Shown: one piece after another, positions 62,073-64,000 of the stretch | Numbering within the stretch: position 1 is the stretch's first letter | Layout of the letters: every line of letters begins with the position of its first letter | Assembly: GCF_002179965.1 (NCBI RefSeq) | Contig: NZ_NGUQ01000035.1 | Span: forward strand, 1 to 64,000 | Source of the DNA: Pandoraea sp. PE-S2T-3 | GTDB lineage: Bacteria > Pseudomonadota > Gammaproteobacteria > Burkholderiales > Burkholderiaceae | DNA: 64,000 nt | Direction of reading: 5' to 3' | Made by a program: the position numbers and the translations under genes | Notes under the pieces: model-generated | What the model saw: the letters and a program-made list of their open reading frames with translations, nothing else | What the model was told of the DNA's origin: nothing | Database searches by the model: none

Positions 62073-63656
62073 TTAGAACACCCAGCAGCGATCGCGTCCG
62101 GCGCGCTTGGCACGATAGAGCGCCATATCGGCGCGCTCGACCATATTCATCGGCGAATCTTCATCCTGCCATTCGGTGATACCGAAGCTCGCCGAGAAGC
62201 GCAGCGGCGGCTCGCTGCCTTCGAGCGACTCGCGCTTGCAACGCTCGCGGATACGGTCGGCCACACGCAGCGCGTCGCGCTCGCTCGCCCCCGGCAGCAA
62301 AATCGCAAACTCTTCGCCACCGATGCGCCCGATCAGATCGTCACCTCGCAGCGTCGACGAACAGACCAGCACGAAGCGGCACAGCACCTGATCGCCGATC
62401 GCGTGCCCGTAGGTGTCGTTGATTGACTTGAAGTGGTCGAGATCGGCCACGATCAGGCTCATCGGTTCATTCTTGCGCTGTGCCGCCTCCAGCAACTGAT
62501 CGAAGCGGTGGAAGAAGTAACGGCGCGTGAGACTGCCGGTCAGTTCGTCGTAGCTCGCCTCGAAGGCCAACTGGTTGTTTGCGGCGCGCAATTCCTCGTT
62601 CGACTGACGCGTCTGCCGGTGCAGTGTGCGCTCGCGCCAATAGATGCGCCCGGCCATCATCAGGATGATTACGCCGCCCAGGTACAGCAGGAAGCACAAC
62701 GCGAAATCCTTCGCGTGCTGGCGAGTCAGGCTCTCCCACGCGTCGACGTTTTCCACCGCGTAGACGGTCAGATCGTTGCTCGAACTCGCGCGCGTGGTAA
62801 TGACAAACGGCTTGTGGAACTCGTCGAATTCCGACATTTGGTCGAGCAGTTCCTGCGGCACCCAGGCGTTGGCACGGCCCGGTGCCCGCTTGAACGGAAA
62901 GATGGGCATCCGCGAGAAATCGTTGCGCTGGTAAAGCGCCTGCCGCTCGGGCTCGGACAGCCCGCCGAGTTTGCCATCGAGCATGAAACGGTTTTCGAAG
63001 CGCGGATCGTTGGCCATGATGACCACGCCGTTGCCGTCGGTGATGAAGGACTCGCCGTTAGCGACCCAGTGACGCAGGCGTGCCAGCCCGATCTTGGTCA
63101 TCACCACGCCGATGAGAATGCCTTCGCGATATACCGGCGCACTGAAATAGAGGCCGGGGGCCTGATGCTCCCAACCCGCCGCGTAACTTTCGAAGCGTGC
63201 GCCCAGAATGGCGTTAGTGAAGTACGGCATTCCCGCCGCCGATTGCCCGACGGGCGAAGGGGTATCGCGGAAATTGCTCGCGGCTACGCAAACGCCCCGC
63301 GTGTCGATGACCCACACCCGGTCGACGCCGAAATAGCCCTGCGCCGATTGCAGGAAGTCGTTGGCACGCGCCACGACGTCGGGTGCGCTCGCCGGCCCGT
63401 TGGCCGGGCGCAGCACGTCGCGCAGCAGGTCCACTTCGGCCAGCGTCGACGGAATCGCCCTCACCATGGACAAATCCGTGTTGATGGCGTGAATCATGCC
63501 GTCGGCCACGCGATCGGCCACGGTCTGCCCGGCCTCCACGCTCTGCGCGAGCTTATCGCCAACCAACGAGGTGGCGGTCCGGTCCGCCGCGACCCAGCAG
63601 GCGACCAGCACGCCAACCGCAACGCAGGCGGCATAAAGCCAATGCCGTATCCTCAT
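62073..63656 (-). CDS. Membrane diguanylate cyclase with periplasmic sensor
   Basis: 527 residues. TM1 is at about 8-25, then a dCache-like periplasmic sensor (YFGVDRVWVIDTRGVCVAAS, GQSAAGMPYFTNAILGARFE), TM2 at about 320-340, a short coiled coil, and GGDEF (about 365-527). The active-site motif is GGEEF, with RGDD five residues before it as the RxxD inhibitory site. DLDHFKSINDTYGHAIGDQV carries the metal-binding residues. The enzyme makes cyclic di-GMP in response to an unknown periplasmic ligand. Confidence 0.92.
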   Translation of the reverse strand: MRIRHWLYAACVAVGVLVACWVAADRTATSLVGDKLAQSVEAGQTVADRVADGMIHAINTDLSMVRAIPSTLAEVDLLRDVLRPANGPASAPDVVARANDFLQSAQGYFGVDRVWVIDTRGVCVAASNFRDTPSPVGQSAAGMPYFTNAILGARFESYAAGWEHQAPGLYFSAPVYREGILIGVVMTKIGLARLRHWVANGESFITDGNGVVIMANDPRFENRFMLDGKLGGLSEPERQALYQRNDFSRMPIFPFKRAPGRANAWVPQELLDQMSEFDEFHKPFVITTRASSSNDLTVYAVENVDAWESLTRQHAKDFALCFLLYLGGVIILMMAGRIYWRERTLHRQTRQSNEELRAANNQLAFEASYDELTGSLTRRYFFHRFDQLLEAAQRKNEPMSLIVADLDHFKSINDTYGHAIGDQVLCRFVLVCSSTLRGDDLIGRIGGEEFAILLPGASERDALRVADRIRERCKRESLEGSEPPLRFSASFGITEWQDEDSPMNMVERADMALYRAKRAGRDRCWVF

Positions 63657-64000
63657 CCGAAAATCAAACGCTCGTTCTAATATTTTTCACTTGTTACGTT
63701 GGCAAAGCGGTTCGCCTAAATTGATCGCGCTTCTGTCTTTCCCCGGACAGAAGTTCTGGTCGCGACCGGCATCCGATGCGCCGGCAAATACCTGCCAATT
63801 CTGGTCTGCGCGTCTAACTCTTTTCCCCGTTCCCGATCCTCGGCTTGTCGCGCCCCGTGCCTCCGGATCCTTGCTGCAAACTATTCTCCACCCCGACAAT
63901 TGCAGGCTGTTGACAGTCTGCCGTGATCATTCTCGTGGTCTGCTTCCGGTGGTCTTCTTGCGTTCCGCTTGCGCTCTCTTTATCTGGCGAAGTCCCGCTA
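63657..64000. other. Intergenic end of window with a perfect stem-loop
   Basis: 344 bp beyond the start of the last cyclase gene; no credible gene seen. It contains a perfect 8-bp inverted repeat at 63730-63753 (CTTCTGTC, loop, GACAGAAG). CTGT and ACAG here are 10 bases apart, so this is not a LexA box. Confidence 0.5.

Noticed and set aside
63730-63753. LexA box in the last intergenic region
   Set aside because: CTGT and ACAG are 10 bases apart, not 8; it is a plain inverted repeat.

Overview
The window is GC-rich chromosomal DNA from a Burkholderiaceae-type beta-proteobacterium. My best guess is Pandoraea or a close relative. This is inferred from the odhA-odhB-lpdA-zapE gene order, the cysJI pair, the GC-rich codon use and the tandem Gly/Ser-rich repeat lipoproteins. 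No plasmid, phage or insertion-sequence genes are visible.

Region 1 (1-5459) holds three tandem paralogous genes for long, low-complexity lipoproteins, the first cut by the window edge. A MarR-type regulator lies between the second and third. Region 2 (5460-9154) has two adjacent DUF2147 proteins, a DUF2939 protein, a small Asn/Gly-rich exported protein and zapE. Region 3 (9263-15001) is the 2-oxoglutarate dehydrogenase operon odhA-odhB-lpdA on the minus strand. It is separated by an A+T-rich divergent promoter region from cysJ-cysI, the assimilatory sulfite reductase (15576-19186).

Region 4 (19297-31656) is a mixed housekeeping stretch: a small lipoprotein, a chemoreceptor, a TPR protein, a LysE-type exporter, mrcA (PBP1A), azlCD, gshA, a TauE/SafE permease and an acyl-CoA synthetase. 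A tRNA-Pro(GGG) with its own promoter and terminator (31878-32039) marks the start of Region 5 (32059-37528). This is a more A+T-rich accessory stretch with a DUF1254 protein, a candidate toxin or cargo protein, a DUF1275 membrane protein, a methyltransferase and small unknown proteins. One of the small proteins sits behind a perfect LexA (SOS) box.

Region 6 (37611-41443) has a LuxR-type regulator and a diguanylate cyclase transcribed divergently from a BLUF blue-light sensor. Region 7 (41540-49820) is a minus-strand operon coding for an ABC importer and a three-subunit flavin/[2Fe-2S] oxidoreductase of the opine/D-hydroxyproline dehydrogenase type. A divergent IclR regulator faces it, and the shared intergenic region carries three copies of one 19-bp palindromic element. 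Region 8 (49978-64000) has OsmC, GST, hydrolase, DUF72 and flavin reductase genes, and three further cyclic-di-GMP enzymes. It also holds small proteins (S4, DUF3717 behind a second perfect LexA box, rubredoxin, exported Gly/Tyr-rich), a DnaA-box-like palindrome and an orphan terminator that may end a small RNA.

The observations most worth following are the two SOS boxes in front of tiny unknown genes, the candidate cargo/toxin next to the tRNA, the triple IclR operator on the importer/oxidase operon, the BLUF-cyclase pair and the repeat-lipoprotein cluster.
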